From: CAZSHX01 sp964606895
GTDB lineage: Bacteria > Bacteroidota > Ignavibacteria > Kapaibacteriales > UBA2268
Length of the DNA stretch: 32,844 nucleotides
Direction of reading: 5' to 3'
Assembly: GCA_964606895.1 (NCBI GenBank)
Contig: CAZSHX010000054.1
Coordinates: 1-32,844 of the forward strand
Translations under genes and position numbers: made by a program
The notes under the pieces: generated by a model
What the model saw: the letters and a program-made list of their open reading frames with translations, nothing else
The model's database searches: none
What the model was told of the DNA's origin: nothing
In this document: piece by piece, positions 25,055 through 32,844 of the stretch
How the letters are laid out: the number at the start of each line of letters is the position of its first letter
How positions within the stretch are numbered: the first letter of the stretch is position 1

Positions 25055-25531
25055 ATGGCAACTTTTGGAATTGAAAGCAACGGAAGATTAGAAAAAACTG
25101 CTATTTACTTCAATGGCGAACAACTCGGCGGCATTAAGGAAGTTTTCCTGAATCTCGACGAAACAGGTACTTTTGATGCCATTGTTCAGTACGAAGGGCA
25201 GGACAAGGAACTCTACACGAAAAGCATATTCAATGAATATCTTGAAAATGCAAAAATTGTAGAGCCTTCGTTTACCGAAGAAGAATCTATGGAATTGAAT
25301 CTTTTGGAAATCAAAAGCGACGGAGATATCGAATCAACTTTGGTTTTCTTTAACGAGGAAGAGCTTGAGGGATTAATTTCCCTGTTCGTTCATATTAAGG
25401 GAACTCAGACAAAAAACTCAATCAGAAACATTTTTTCGAGCAAGAAAAATATTCCTGAACATGTTGAATTTAAAGCAGAATTCGAATTCAGAAACGAAGA
25501 CGGTTCTACAGAAGTGGAGGCAATTTTCTAA
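25055..25531 (+). CDS. Unknown 158-residue protein with internal duplication
   Basis: A soluble, acidic protein with no signal peptide. Two halves look related: 'FGIESNGRLEKTAIYFNGEQ' (4-23) and 'LEIKSDGDIESTLVFFNEEE' (about 87-106), each followed by 'LGGIKEVFLNLDE' or 'LEGLISLFVHIKG' and a strand pair. This implies a tandem duplication of a ~45-70 residue beta-rich unit. I recognise no family. Its taa overlaps the ATG of the next gene (taatg), so the two are translationally coupled and probably work together. Confidence 0.7.
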   Translation: MATFGIESNGRLEKTAIYFNGEQLGGIKEVFLNLDETGTFDAIVQYEGQDKELYTKSIFNEYLENAKIVEPSFTEEESMELNLLEIKSDGDIESTLVFFNEEELEGLISLFVHIKGTQTKNSIRNIFSSKKNIPEHVEFKAEFEFRNEDGSTEVEAIF

Positions 25532-26172
25532 TGAAAAACAAATATTTCATTTTCGTACTGGCTCTTGCATTAACATGGCTTTTAATAGCTCCTGATATTC
25601 TCGATGCCAGAGGTGGATTCGGCGGCGGAAGAAGTTTCGGCGGTAGCCGTAGTTTTGGCGGAAGCAGAAGCTTCGGCGGTAGCCGAACCAGAACTTATTC
25701 AGCTCCTCCAAGAACAACCTCATCAACTCCCCGTTCAAGTTTTGGAAGCGGTGCCGTGGCAAATCAGCAACGCACGAGCTTCGGCGGTAGCAGAATGGCA
25801 AGCACAAGAGATTACACAAGTAAATACGGTGCTCCCAGGAAAGCCATTCCTGCAGGTTCAATGGCAGGAGTTCCAAGAAATTATCAGGTTAATGATTACG
25901 GTGGATTCGGCAGTGGATTGATGATGGGCTATATGATGGGCAATACTTCATGGATGTGGTCAATGCCTTTCCATCCTGCGTATTATTACGGCAGACCGTC
26001 CTACGTACAGAATCCTGACGGCACTATGAGCGTCTATCCTCCGACTTTCAGTTGGGGAACCCTGTTCTTCACGTTGTTTATTTTCGGAGCCATTGCTTAT
26101 ATTATTTATGTGATAATCAGAAACAGAAAAAGAGCCGGCGGCGGGAACTATTCGCAGTCTTCTTTTTCGTAG
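25531..26172 (+). CDS. Exported Gly/Ser/Arg-rich protein with C-terminal membrane helix
   Basis: A 213-residue protein: a signal peptide (1-26), three SFGGSR repeats (about 35-52) in a Gly/Ser/Arg/Thr-rich stretch continuing to ~100, a Gly/Met/Tyr/Trp-rich middle ('MMGYMMGNTSWMWSMPFHPA'), and a transmembrane helix (about 172-195) followed by a basic tail. The topology is one membrane anchor with a long disordered exported region. I do not recognise a family; such low-complexity exported proteins occur widely in Bacteroidota. The start overlaps the previous stop. A large hairpin follows the gene. Confidence 0.7.
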   Translation: MKNKYFIFVLALALTWLLIAPDILDARGGFGGGRSFGGSRSFGGSRSFGGSRTRTYSAPPRTTSSTPRSSFGSGAVANQQRTSFGGSRMASTRDYTSKYGAPRKAIPAGSMAGVPRNYQVNDYGGFGSGLMMGYMMGNTSWMWSMPFHPAYYYGRPSYVQNPDGTMSVYPPTFSWGTLFFTLFIFGAIAYIIYVIIRNRKRAGGGNYSQSSFS

Positions 26173-26185
26173 AAACTAAAATTAT

Positions 26186-26264
26186 TCGGCAGTGATTTGA
26201 AATTTTCGATATTGATTGCTATTTCAATCTTAATAACTAAATATTGCGAATCACTGCCGATTTG
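26186..26264 (+). terminator. Long hairpin terminator after the Gly/Ser-rich protein gene
   Basis: tcggcagtgatt (26186-26197) pairs with aatcactgccga (26249-26260), 12 bp perfect. A further ttgaaat/atttcaa pairing lies inside, and ttt follows. It probably ends the 25055-26172 operon. The T run is short. Confidence 0.6.
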
Positions 26265-26815
26265 CATTTTTGAAGCAGTTGATGCAATTTTGGGAAGATT
26301 CGGTAAAAGTCTTGAACTGGGATTTCTGGGATTTTAGGGATTAAGAGGATTTGATTTCCTATAAACCTTATTTCTCAACCTCTTACCTTAGTAGCCCGAG
26401 AATAGCTACGAACTACGCCTGTTACCTTATTAACCCCGACAAATAATGTAATAAGGTTTGGTTCAACGGGGTTACTGCGAGCTACTAAGGTTTGCTCTCC
26501 AAACAGTACGGAATATCATTTTGTTTTACCAAAATTGTTGCATTCCCACAATTTTACTTTTCATTGCATCATTGCATCTTTTTCTCTTTTTCGTAAAAGA
26601 TGCAATGCAATTACCATCTAACCTATTGATATTATTTCAAATAACGAATTTTTGATCCGTTGCATCTTTGTGCTGAAAAAGATGCAAAGATGCAAATTCT
26701 TATCGCCCTCTCCAAGAATGGAGAGTTTTGGAGTGAGGTTGACTAACTTTCAATGAACGTTCTCAAAATAAATAAACGAAATAAATGATTATTTATTGCT
26801 ATGGAAATGAGGTAA
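26263..26815. repeat. Composite structured repeat, copy B
   Basis: About 550 bases with four modules, also found in the same order at 32202-32748. They are: a gatgca-rich head with agggattaaga; a structured module (26385-26491); a second gatgcaa module holding the core 'catctaacctattgatatta' (26615 on) with ttgcatc/gatgcaa hairpins; and a tail of cctctcc-aagaat-ggagag, 'gtgaggttgactaacttt' and 'atgattatttattgctatg' (ending near 26803). All open frames in it are translations of the repeat. It accounts for the gene-free 26173-26823. Confidence 0.8.
26385..26491 (+). ncRNA. Nested inverted-repeat module (possible RNA fold), copy B
   Basis: The outer arms accttagtagc (26385-26395) and gctactaaggt (26481-26491) are perfectly complementary. 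The inner arms accttatta (26424-26432) and taataaggt (26449-26457) are also perfect. The same layout occurs at 32313-32421. As RNA it would be a long stem with an inner hairpin; as single-stranded DNA it would resemble a recombination or transposon end. Which applies is unknown. Confidence 0.45.
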
Positions 26816-26823
26816 GATGTATA

Positions 26824-29800
26824 TTATTCTTTTTCCATTTCTCTGATAATTTTCATTGTTTCCACGCTCACTGTTGTAACTCGCATAATTAAATCAATTA
26901 CATTTTCTTTGTAATCGGCAAATTTATAGTTGTTGAATTTTTCTCTGATAGTCGGGTCTTTGGGAGTTTTTTCTTTGTGTTGGTCTAAAATCCATTCGAC
27001 AGCAGAACGATTGCCGAGTTTATATTCCCATGTTTCGTTTGGAATTCCTGTTAATGAAGTTTGTTCGTCAAGATTTATTATTCCATTAAGCTTATCTGCC
27101 GTTAGTTTAGCTTTGGGGGTTCTTTCCTTATCCCAAGGCAAATCTATCTGTTCAAGAGGAAATTGCTCAACTGATTCAAAATTAATATGCAAATCCATCA
27201 GCTTTTCACCCCAATTTGCCCATTTCCGGAAATCATCATAGAATGGAATACGCGGGAATTCACGTTTTAGATTTAATTCGTATTTCTTACGGTATTCCGG
27301 GTTGTGAAGCACGGCATATACGTAATGGAATATGTCTTCCTTGCTTATATTTTTATCTTCATACCTCACAATAAATTGCTCTAATCCCCAATCTGTAATG
27401 TTGTCTAAGCGTTCTCCGCTTTCTGTATATCTATATAAAGGGAGGCATTGGGAATCTCCGGTGGTATGTAAATCAACTAAATAGTTTGTAGCCAATAAAT
27501 GAAATGGTTTATTACTTCCTTCTCTATTAACAGCAATTATTGAATTCTTATCATTCTTTGAATAAAGCTTTTCAAATTGATATATCATTCCATTAAAATG
27601 TCTATCAAAGTAAAAATTCTGTTTAAAAAATGGTCTAAATAATGACAGAACGATTTTATCCTTTTCAAATATTTTCTCAATTTTTCTATCTTTATAATGA
27701 TTTAATTCTCTATCCCAAGATATTTTATCTTTATTTATGAAATTATCATCATTTACTGAATGATTATATATGTCAATGAAATATTTAATCTTATTTTCTA
27801 AATGATTAGGAGAATAATCATATATCCAACTATCTCGATGGGAAGCTATTCCTAATGAAAATAACTTAAATATTGCTTGATTTCCTTTTCCCCCTTTTAC
27901 ATCTTTATCAATTAAAGGTATTAATGATTCAAAATCATTGTCAGATTGATTAATCCAATTGTTTTTCTTATCAGGAATAATATGTTCGAAAGGAATATTC
28001 TTCAAATGGTGTTCAAATAAATAATTTATCTTCTCATCCCTTGTTGCACGTATATCACATGGATGTATATAATTTACAATACATCTTTCTTTTTTCTTTT
28101 CCTTGATTAAAAATATAATAGAAATTCCTACAGCGGCAGAAACTCCAAATATAGTATTCTTTTCATTTAAGAAAATTCCATCTTTTCCTGACAATTCTCT
28201 TATATTTCCACCCAGATTTATTATATAAACATGATTAAATTCATCATTTATTGTTTTTCTGAAACCATCGAATGCTCTGCCGTCAATAAAAGAATTATTA
28301 GATATAAAAGCGATAATTCCCTCATCTCCTAATCTATCCATAGCCCAACGAAAAAATCTTATATACATATCATAAACAACTATTTGGTTTTGAGCGGTTC
28401 CATTTTTTATATAAGTATCTTTAATTCTTTGGTCAATTTCTTTATAAAATCTATTAGCATTTTGTGAGTTGAAATTATCCTGTCTTGCATTGTAGGGAGG
28501 ATTTCCTATAATTATTGAGATTTTGCGTTCATTCTGGCGTTTTATTCTTGCTTTGTTCTCAAGCGAAATGCCGGAGAAGGCATCTATCTGCTGTCCTTTG
28601 AAAGCGAATCCCACGTTGTCCAAAGTATCAACAAAACATATATTTTTGAACTCCTTATATTGTCCGGTTTTTTGTTTATATGTATATTCGATGTTCAGAT
28701 TGGCAATATAATAGGGCAAAATTGCTACTTCATTGGCATGAATTTCGTGTTCGTATTTATAGTGGAGTGCGGCGGCGGGCAGAAATTCAATAAGCTCAGT
28801 GATATAAGTTCCGGTACCGGCGGCAGGGTCAAGAATTTCAACATTTTTGTCTGAAAGCAGTTTGCCAAAGTGCCGATGACAAAGTTCATTTGCGGATTCA
28901 ATCATAAATTTGACAATTTCATTGGGCGTATATACCACACCGAGACGGTCAGCCTTCTTAGGGGAATATGCCTTGTAGAAATTTTCATAGATAATCTTTA
29001 GGAATTTTTGTTTTTCGGAATGATTTGCAATGCCGGATGCCGCCGCCTTGATAATTAAGTAATAATGGCGGACATTATCGTTGAATTTGCGTTTGATTTC
29101 GCCATGAAAGAAAGTAGAAAGCACGTGTTCGAGTTCGCGGGCGATATTATTTTCGCGGTGGAATTGAGTTTCGTCGAATATGGAGTTGAAAATATCTTCG
29201 GTAAGGATATGCTGGATTAACATTTCGCGAATATCTTCCGGTGCAATGTCGGGATTAATAGTTTCTTTGCATATTTCGAAGAAAACATCTCTTGCCGCAA
29301 TATATTCTTTGTTTTCAAATTGATTATTGATTAGTTCACGCAAAGATTCAGAGAGCTGAGGAATATCCTGCTTGAACTTTTCAATAGCATCGCGGAAAGA
29401 TTTAACCTCGGGACGCTCGAAATCAATAAATGCAGTGATAATTCTATCAAGAGCATCTGTATCTTGCATTGAAACACGGGCTGTTTCCCGTCCCGCCTGA
29501 TACAGAACGGCAACTTGAGAATCTTCAAAAAGGATATTATCTTTTGGATAGCCTTTGTCGAATTTCTTAATTATTTCTTCATCAATAGCATCATATTCGT
29601 CTTTGCTTTCCCAATATCCCCAGTCAAGTCTGAGGGCATCTTTGATAGTACCGTCTGGAAAAACTATTTTTCCCGAAGGAGTTTTGAAGTCCAATTCGGG
29701 AACAAGAACAAAATCCTTTTTTTTGCAATACTGCTCAAGAAGTCTTTGAAAAGCTGTTCTAATTGATGTTTCTTTTCTTGAACCTCCGAAAGAAATCAGA

Positions 29801-29844
29801 TTCTGAACTTCCTTATGATAATTTTCGACTAATAACCGTGACAT
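26824..29844 (-). CDS. Type IIG-like restriction-modification enzyme (nuclease-methyltransferase fusion)
   Basis: About 1006 residues from the ATG at 29844 (the frame reaches a TTG at 29880, less likely). The N-terminal ~100 residues look like a PD-(D/E)xK nuclease: 'FPDGTIKDALRLDW' with D64/D74 and E79-S-K81. A helical connector is followed by an N6-adenine methyltransferase core: 'LGVVYTPNEIVKFM', motif I 'DPAAGTGTYI' (from D339) and motif IV NPPY (448-451). The C-terminal half (~600-1000) should hold the target recognition domain. No helicase motifs fit between nuclease and methyltransferase, so this is not a type ISP enzyme. It probably methylates and cuts the same site as a single chain. 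No separate specificity or defence gene is adjacent. It lies directly after a composite repeat. Confidence 0.88.
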   Translation of the reverse strand: MSRLLVENYHKEVQNLISFGGSRKETSIRTAFQRLLEQYCKKKDFVLVPELDFKTPSGKIVFPDGTIKDALRLDWGYWESKDEYDAIDEEIIKKFDKGYPKDNILFEDSQVAVLYQAGRETARVSMQDTDALDRIITAFIDFERPEVKSFRDAIEKFKQDIPQLSESLRELINNQFENKEYIAARDVFFEICKETINPDIAPEDIREMLIQHILTEDIFNSIFDETQFHRENNIARELEHVLSTFFHGEIKRKFNDNVRHYYLIIKAAASGIANHSEKQKFLKIIYENFYKAYSPKKADRLGVVYTPNEIVKFMIESANELCHRHFGKLLSDKNVEILDPAAGTGTYITELIEFLPAAALHYKYEHEIHANEVAILPYYIANLNIEYTYKQKTGQYKEFKNICFVDTLDNVGFAFKGQQIDAFSGISLENKARIKRQNERKISIIIGNPPYNARQDNFNSQNANRFYKEIDQRIKDTYIKNGTAQNQIVVYDMYIRFFRWAMDRLGDEGIIAFISNNSFIDGRAFDGFRKTINDEFNHVYIINLGGNIRELSGKDGIFLNEKNTIFGVSAAVGISIIFLIKEKKKERCIVNYIHPCDIRATRDEKINYLFEHHLKNIPFEHIIPDKKNNWINQSDNDFESLIPLIDKDVKGGKGNQAIFKLFSLGIASHRDSWIYDYSPNHLENKIKYFIDIYNHSVNDDNFINKDKISWDRELNHYKDRKIEKIFEKDKIVLSLFRPFFKQNFYFDRHFNGMIYQFEKLYSKNDKNSIIAVNREGSNKPFHLLATNYLVDLHTTGDSQCLPLYRYTESGERLDNITDWGLEQFIVRYEDKNISKEDIFHYVYAVLHNPEYRKKYELNLKREFPRIPFYDDFRKWANWGEKLMDLHINFESVEQFPLEQIDLPWDKERTPKAKLTADKLNGIINLDEQTSLTGIPNETWEYKLGNRSAVEWILDQHKEKTPKDPTIREKFNNYKFADYKENVIDLIMRVTTVSVETMKIIREMEKE

Positions 29845-30091
29845 ATACTTTTTCTCTAATTGTAAATTCTCGAATTTCAAGGCTTTTGTTGTATTCTTCT
29901 AATTTCAAAAAGCACATCAATTTTCATTAATGCACATTCTACAAATATAAATTAATTATCCGTGAATCAAAAACTTATAATATGAAAACTTTTTAACTTT
30001 TTTGATTAGGACTCAATTGGGTAATTTCAACCATGAAGTGGATTTAGATTCTTCATTTCATTCGTATGACAGATTCGTGGGAAAAAAATAA
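29845..30091. other. Intergenic region, no gene seen
   Basis: AT-rich DNA between the restriction-modification gene start and the terminator of the aspartase gene. It must hold the promoter of the restriction-modification gene. No open frame, repeat or RNA gene is supported. Confidence 0.4.
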
Positions 30092-30111
30092 ATACCCGCT
30101 TTCGCGGGTAT
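30080..30111 (-). terminator. Rho-independent terminator of the CNB-AspA gene
   Basis: atacccgc (30092-30099) and gcgggtat (30104-30111) form a perfect 8-bp stem with a tttc loop. On the minus strand it is followed by a T-rich run (complement of 30080-30091). It lies about 35 bases beyond the stop of the gene ending at 30146. Confidence 0.85.
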
Positions 30112-30145
30112 AATAATTATTTATAAACAAGAAAGCAACTATTCC

Positions 30146-32014
30146 TTACATCATATTTATCGGCTGAATCATATTTTCGGGAAGCATTATGTAATCAAGC
30201 TTCTCTTTTGTAAGGTAACCTTTTTCCAGAACGAGTTCGTAAACGCCTCTGTCGTTTTCAAGTGCTTCTTTTGCAAGAGCGGAACATATTTCGTATCCCA
30301 GATATGGATTCAATGCGGTGACAAGCCCAATGCTTCTTTCGACCATCTCGCGGCAACGTGCTTCATTTGCCGTTATGCCGTCAATACATCTGTGCTTGAG
30401 TGTTGCCATTCCGTTTTTCAGCATTTCGATGGATTCAAAAATACTTTGAGCTATAACAGGCTCCATAACGTTTAGCTGTAACTGCCCTGCCTCTGCGGCA
30501 AGTGTTACAGTCAAATCATTTCCAATCACTTTGTAAGCTATCTGATTCATTACTTCGGGAATTACAGGATTGACTTTGCCGGGCATAATCGAAGAACCGG
30601 GCTGCATTTTCGGTAGATTTATCTCATTGAATCCGGCTCTCGGTCCCGATGAAAGCAAACGTAAGTCATTGCAAATCTTGGATAGTTTAACGGCAAGTCT
30701 TTTCACTGCGGACGAAAACATGACAAATCCTCCGGTATCCTGAGTTGCTTCAACAAGGTTTGAAGACAGTTTCAGCGGCAAACCCGTAACTTCACGCAAG
30801 TGATTTACCACAAGTTCACGATATTTCGGGTCGGTATTGATACCTGTTCCAATTGCAGTTCCACCAAGATTAACTTCATAAAGCAGGCATACATTTTGCG
30901 AAAGTCTTTCAACTTCTTCCTCCAAAGTTACGGCATAAGCCTCGAACTCCTGACCTAACGTCATCGGCACTGCATCCTGAAGCTGGGTTCTTCCCATTTT
31001 AATAACTTTTGCAAATTCATTTCCTTTTCTTCTGAATGACGTAATGAGTTCTTTCAGAACCGCAATTAATTTCTGATTGCTGTAAATCAAAGCTATTTCG
31101 AGTGCCGTAGGATAGGCATCATTCGTGGATTGAGAAAGATTTACGTGGTTGTTCGGGTGGCAATGCTGATAGTCACCAAGTTCATATCCCATGATTTCCA
31201 GTGCACGGTTGGCTATCACTTCGTTTGCGTTCATGTTGGTCGAAGTTCCTGCTCCGCCCTGTATCATATCAACCACGAAGTATATATGGAACTTACCATC
31301 AATAATATCCTGGCATGCCTGATAAATTGCCTTCGCAATTTCTTCTGAAAACAGACCAAGTTCGAAATTTGCTTTAGCGGCGGCGAGCTTCACCTGTGCA
31401 AGTGCAACAATCAAATCGGGGAAGTGGTTTATGCTAACTCCGCTGATGTTGAAATTCTCAACTGCCCTGAGTGTCTGAATGCCGTAGAAAAACTCAGCAG
31501 GTACTTCCCTCTCGCCCAAAAGGTCATGCTCAAGTCTTGTTCTGCCCGAAATGTACTGGGCGGCGGCATTAATCACCTGATTGGAAGTTTGCCTCATGCG
31601 TCGCGAAATAATTCTGGCAACCCGCGAAAGGATTTTTGTGCCAAGGTGATAATTCAAATCAAAAAGCTCATGGACTTTATCTCTGTGGATTGTTATTACC
31701 ACTGAGTCTTCCAACGCCCGAGCCGAAGTAGAGTGAGGATAGGTATCCATCAAAGAGCCTTCGCCCATAAAATCAAATTTTTCGAAAACGGCAAGTCTTT
31801 TTTCTTCGCCGTAAGCCGACAGTTTAAATAGTTCTACTTTGCCTGTGAAAATCAAAAAGAGTCTTTGTCTCATTGTGTTTTGCTCGAAAAGCATTTCACC
31901 TTTGTTGTAGTTCATAACCACAATACGGTCAATCAGAAGTAGTCTTTCCTGTGCATTTAGGTCTTTGAAGAGTTCTATCCCCTGCAAAAACTTATCAATT
32001 AATTCTGTTTGCAT
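30146..32014 (-). CDS. Aspartate ammonia-lyase fused to an N-terminal cyclic-nucleotide-binding-like domain
   Basis: A 622-residue fusion. Residues ~10-118 are a CRP/CNB-type beta roll: 'GKVELFKLSAYGEEKRLAVF', then 'FMGEGSLMDTYPHSTSARAL' where the phosphate-binding cassette is expected. The conserved E85 is present, but the Arg that normally binds the cyclic phosphate is replaced by H94. A helical linker (119-158) leads to a full aspartase (about 160-622) starting 'LEHDLLGEREVPAEFFYG', with 'GGAGTSTNMNANEVIAN', 'MGRTQLQDAVPMTLGQEF', 'SGPRAGFNEINLP' and the lyase signature 'GSSIMPGKVNPVIPEVMNQ'. It converts aspartate to fumarate and ammonia. There is no CRP DNA-binding helix-turn-helix, so the N-terminal part is probably allosteric. 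The ATG at 32014 after aaggaatgatgg is preferred to TTG 32056. Close to E. coli aspA over the enzyme part. Confidence 0.93.
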   Translation of the reverse strand: MQTELIDKFLQGIELFKDLNAQERLLLIDRIVVMNYNKGEMLFEQNTMRQRLFLIFTGKVELFKLSAYGEEKRLAVFEKFDFMGEGSLMDTYPHSTSARALEDSVVITIHRDKVHELFDLNYHLGTKILSRVARIISRRMRQTSNQVINAAAQYISGRTRLEHDLLGEREVPAEFFYGIQTLRAVENFNISGVSINHFPDLIVALAQVKLAAAKANFELGLFSEEIAKAIYQACQDIIDGKFHIYFVVDMIQGGAGTSTNMNANEVIANRALEIMGYELGDYQHCHPNNHVNLSQSTNDAYPTALEIALIYSNQKLIAVLKELITSFRRKGNEFAKVIKMGRTQLQDAVPMTLGQEFEAYAVTLEEEVERLSQNVCLLYEVNLGGTAIGTGINTDPKYRELVVNHLREVTGLPLKLSSNLVEATQDTGGFVMFSSAVKRLAVKLSKICNDLRLLSSGPRAGFNEINLPKMQPGSSIMPGKVNPVIPEVMNQIAYKVIGNDLTVTLAAEAGQLQLNVMEPVIAQSIFESIEMLKNGMATLKHRCIDGITANEARCREMVERSIGLVTALNPYLGYEICSALAKEALENDRGVYELVLEKGYLTKEKLDYIMLPENMIQPINMM

Positions 32015-32093
32015 ACCATCATTCCTTATTATATAAATAAAAACAAATTGTCCCAATTACAAAAATAGCAAATAAAAAGCAAACATTATAAAT

Positions 32094-32235
32094 TGGAGAT
32101 TGGTTTCTTCGGTAGATTATTTTTTACTTTTTTCAAAAAAGATGCAATGCAACTTTCATCTAACCTATTGATATTATTTCAAATTACGATTTTTGAGCCG
32201 TTGCATCTTAGGAATGCAATTGATGCAGTTTCTGT
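32094..32235 (+). repeat. gatgcaa repeat module, copy C
   Basis: It carries aaaagatgcaatgcaa, the core 'catctaacctattgatatta' (32157 on), gagccgttgcatctt and a trailing gatgca. It matches copy B closely at 26597-26700 and runs directly into the next composite copy. An open frame at 32093-32287 is a translation of the repeat. Confidence 0.75.
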
Positions 32236-32748
32236 GAATAATCAGCAAAAGTCATTTACCGGAATTTTAGGGATTAAGATTTCCTAAAAACCTAATTTTT
32301 CCCAAATTCTTAACCTTAGTAGCCCGAGAATCCCAGCGACTCTCACCTCTTACCTTATTAAACCCGCCAAATAAGGTAATAAGGTTTGGCTCGTGGAGGT
32401 AGTACCGCGAGCTATTAAGGTTCGCTCTCCGAACATTACGGGATTTCAAGTTGCTTTTCCTGAAAATTTAGTAATCCAAAATATTCCTTCCAAATTGCAT
32501 TGCATCTTCAAAAATAATAATGTAAAAGATGCAATGTCATATTTAGCTAAACCATTGAAATAATTCCAAATAACGATATTTGAGCCGTTGCATCTTCGAA
32601 TGTAAAAAGATGCAATATATGCAATTCTTACCGCCCTCTCCAAGCATGGAGAGGGTCGGGGTGAGGTTGACTAACTTTCAAAGTACGAGGACACACATGA
32701 AATAAACGAAAATAATGATTATTTATTGCTATGAAAAAAGAGTAATAA
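32202..32748. repeat. Composite structured repeat, copy C/D
   Basis: It has the same module order as 26263-26815. It contains 'attttagggattaagat', the nested inverted-repeat module (32313-32421), a gatgcaa module with a diverged core (32538-32576), a perfect ccctctcc/ggagaggg hairpin (32634-32655), 'ggtgaggttgactaacttt' and 'aatgattatttattgctatg'. By eye most positions agree with copy B outside short gaps. It fills the region upstream of the aspartase fusion gene. Confidence 0.8.
32313..32421 (+). ncRNA. Nested inverted-repeat module (possible RNA fold), copy C/D
   Basis: The outer arms accttagtagc (32313-32323) and gctattaaggt (32411-32421) pair along their full length with one G-T position where copy B has G-C; this is a wobble pair in plus-strand RNA. 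The inner arms accttatta (32352-32360) and taataaggt (32377-32385) are perfect. The retained pairing is modest support for selection on structure. Confidence 0.45.
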
Positions 32749-32752
32749 ATAT

Positions 32753-32844
32753 TTATATCTTCACAAATTTCCTAACTTTTTCCCCCACCCTCACAAAATA
32801 AACTCCCGACGGCAAACCTGAAACGTCAATTCTTACGCCCTCTC
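32753..32844 (-). CDS. 3' end of a T9SS cargo gene (cut by the window edge)
   Basis: On the minus strand the last 29 codons before taa (32753-32755) read EGVRIDVSGLPSGVYFVRVG and then EKVRKFVKI. This is the ending of a type A T9SS sorting domain: 'iDVSgLpsGvYfvrv' followed by a basic 'KFVKI' end. The rest of the gene lies beyond the window. The protein is expected to be exported and processed by the Por secretion system, like those at 13178-16087 and 23634-24401. Confidence 0.8.
   Translation of the reverse strand, partial: EGVRIDVSGLPSGVYFVRVGEKVRKFVKI

Noticed and set aside
26458..26655. 65-residue frame, and similar ones at 32093-32287 and 32267-32449
   Set aside because: These lie wholly inside the repeats and follow repeat structure, not codon structure; frames break between copies.
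32832..32844. Another start of the repeat tail (cttacgccctctc)
   Set aside because: The match to cttaccgccctctcc is only 13 bases with a gap, and these bases code for the T9SS tail on the minus strand.
1..32844. tRNA genes and CRISPR arrays
   Set aside because: Intergenic regions were read for T-loop-like motifs and regularly spaced repeats; none fits. The gatgcaa units are not regularly spaced.

Overview
The window looks like chromosomal DNA of an AT-rich member of the Bacteroidota/Chlorobiota supergroup, most like the Ignavibacteria or Kapabacteria grade. The reasons are three proteins with type IX secretion (T9SS) C-terminal sorting tails, a long B12-dependent ribonucleotide reductase ending in a cysteine-rich zinc ribbon, the PAMD form of the CoaC active-site motif, and weak Shine-Dalgarno use with several TTG starts. 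The lineage is inferred from family features; no species can be named from the sequence alone.

Layout: 1-2700 is accessory. It holds 1.25 kb without a convincing gene, an unassigned protein with an excisionase-like helix-turn-helix, and one copy of a dispersed repeat. 2703-4120 carries a YjbR-like gene, then infC and rpmI ending at a terminator, with rplT missing from its usual place. 4173-6227 (minus) holds a serine/threonine dehydratase-type PLP enzyme and a methyltransferase. 6633-8647 is a four-gene cluster of ECF sigma factor, small one-pass membrane protein, membrane-anchored Spy/CnrX-like protein and a second LTxxQ-type protein; its arrangement recalls metal-sensing cnrYXH systems. 8924-12287 runs prfA, mscL, mannose-1-phosphate guanylyltransferase and a methyltransferase. 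12322-17650 (minus) holds an orphan OmpR-type regulator, a large secreted FG-GAP/T9SS protein and coaBC. 17916-23489 holds a SIMPL protein, class II nrdJ and a GT4 glycosyltransferase. 23634-26172 holds a T9SS cargo protein, an easily missed 59-residue gene flanked by 27-bp direct repeats, and a coupled pair of unknown genes.

The last part is the most unusual. A solitary type IIG-like restriction-modification gene and an aspartate ammonia-lyase fused to an N-terminal cyclic-nucleotide-binding-like domain lie between two directly repeated ~550-bp non-coding elements (about 26263-26815 and 32202-32748). Each element contains two nested inverted repeats and several gatgcaa hairpins, and a shorter relative lies at 2440-2612 in the opposite orientation. 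The window closes with the 3' end of another T9SS cargo gene on the minus strand.

The best candidates for something undescribed are the structured repeat family, the CNB-AspA fusion, and the sigma/anti-sigma/sensor cluster with its possible leader peptide. No rRNA, tRNA, CRISPR array or intact transposase was seen.
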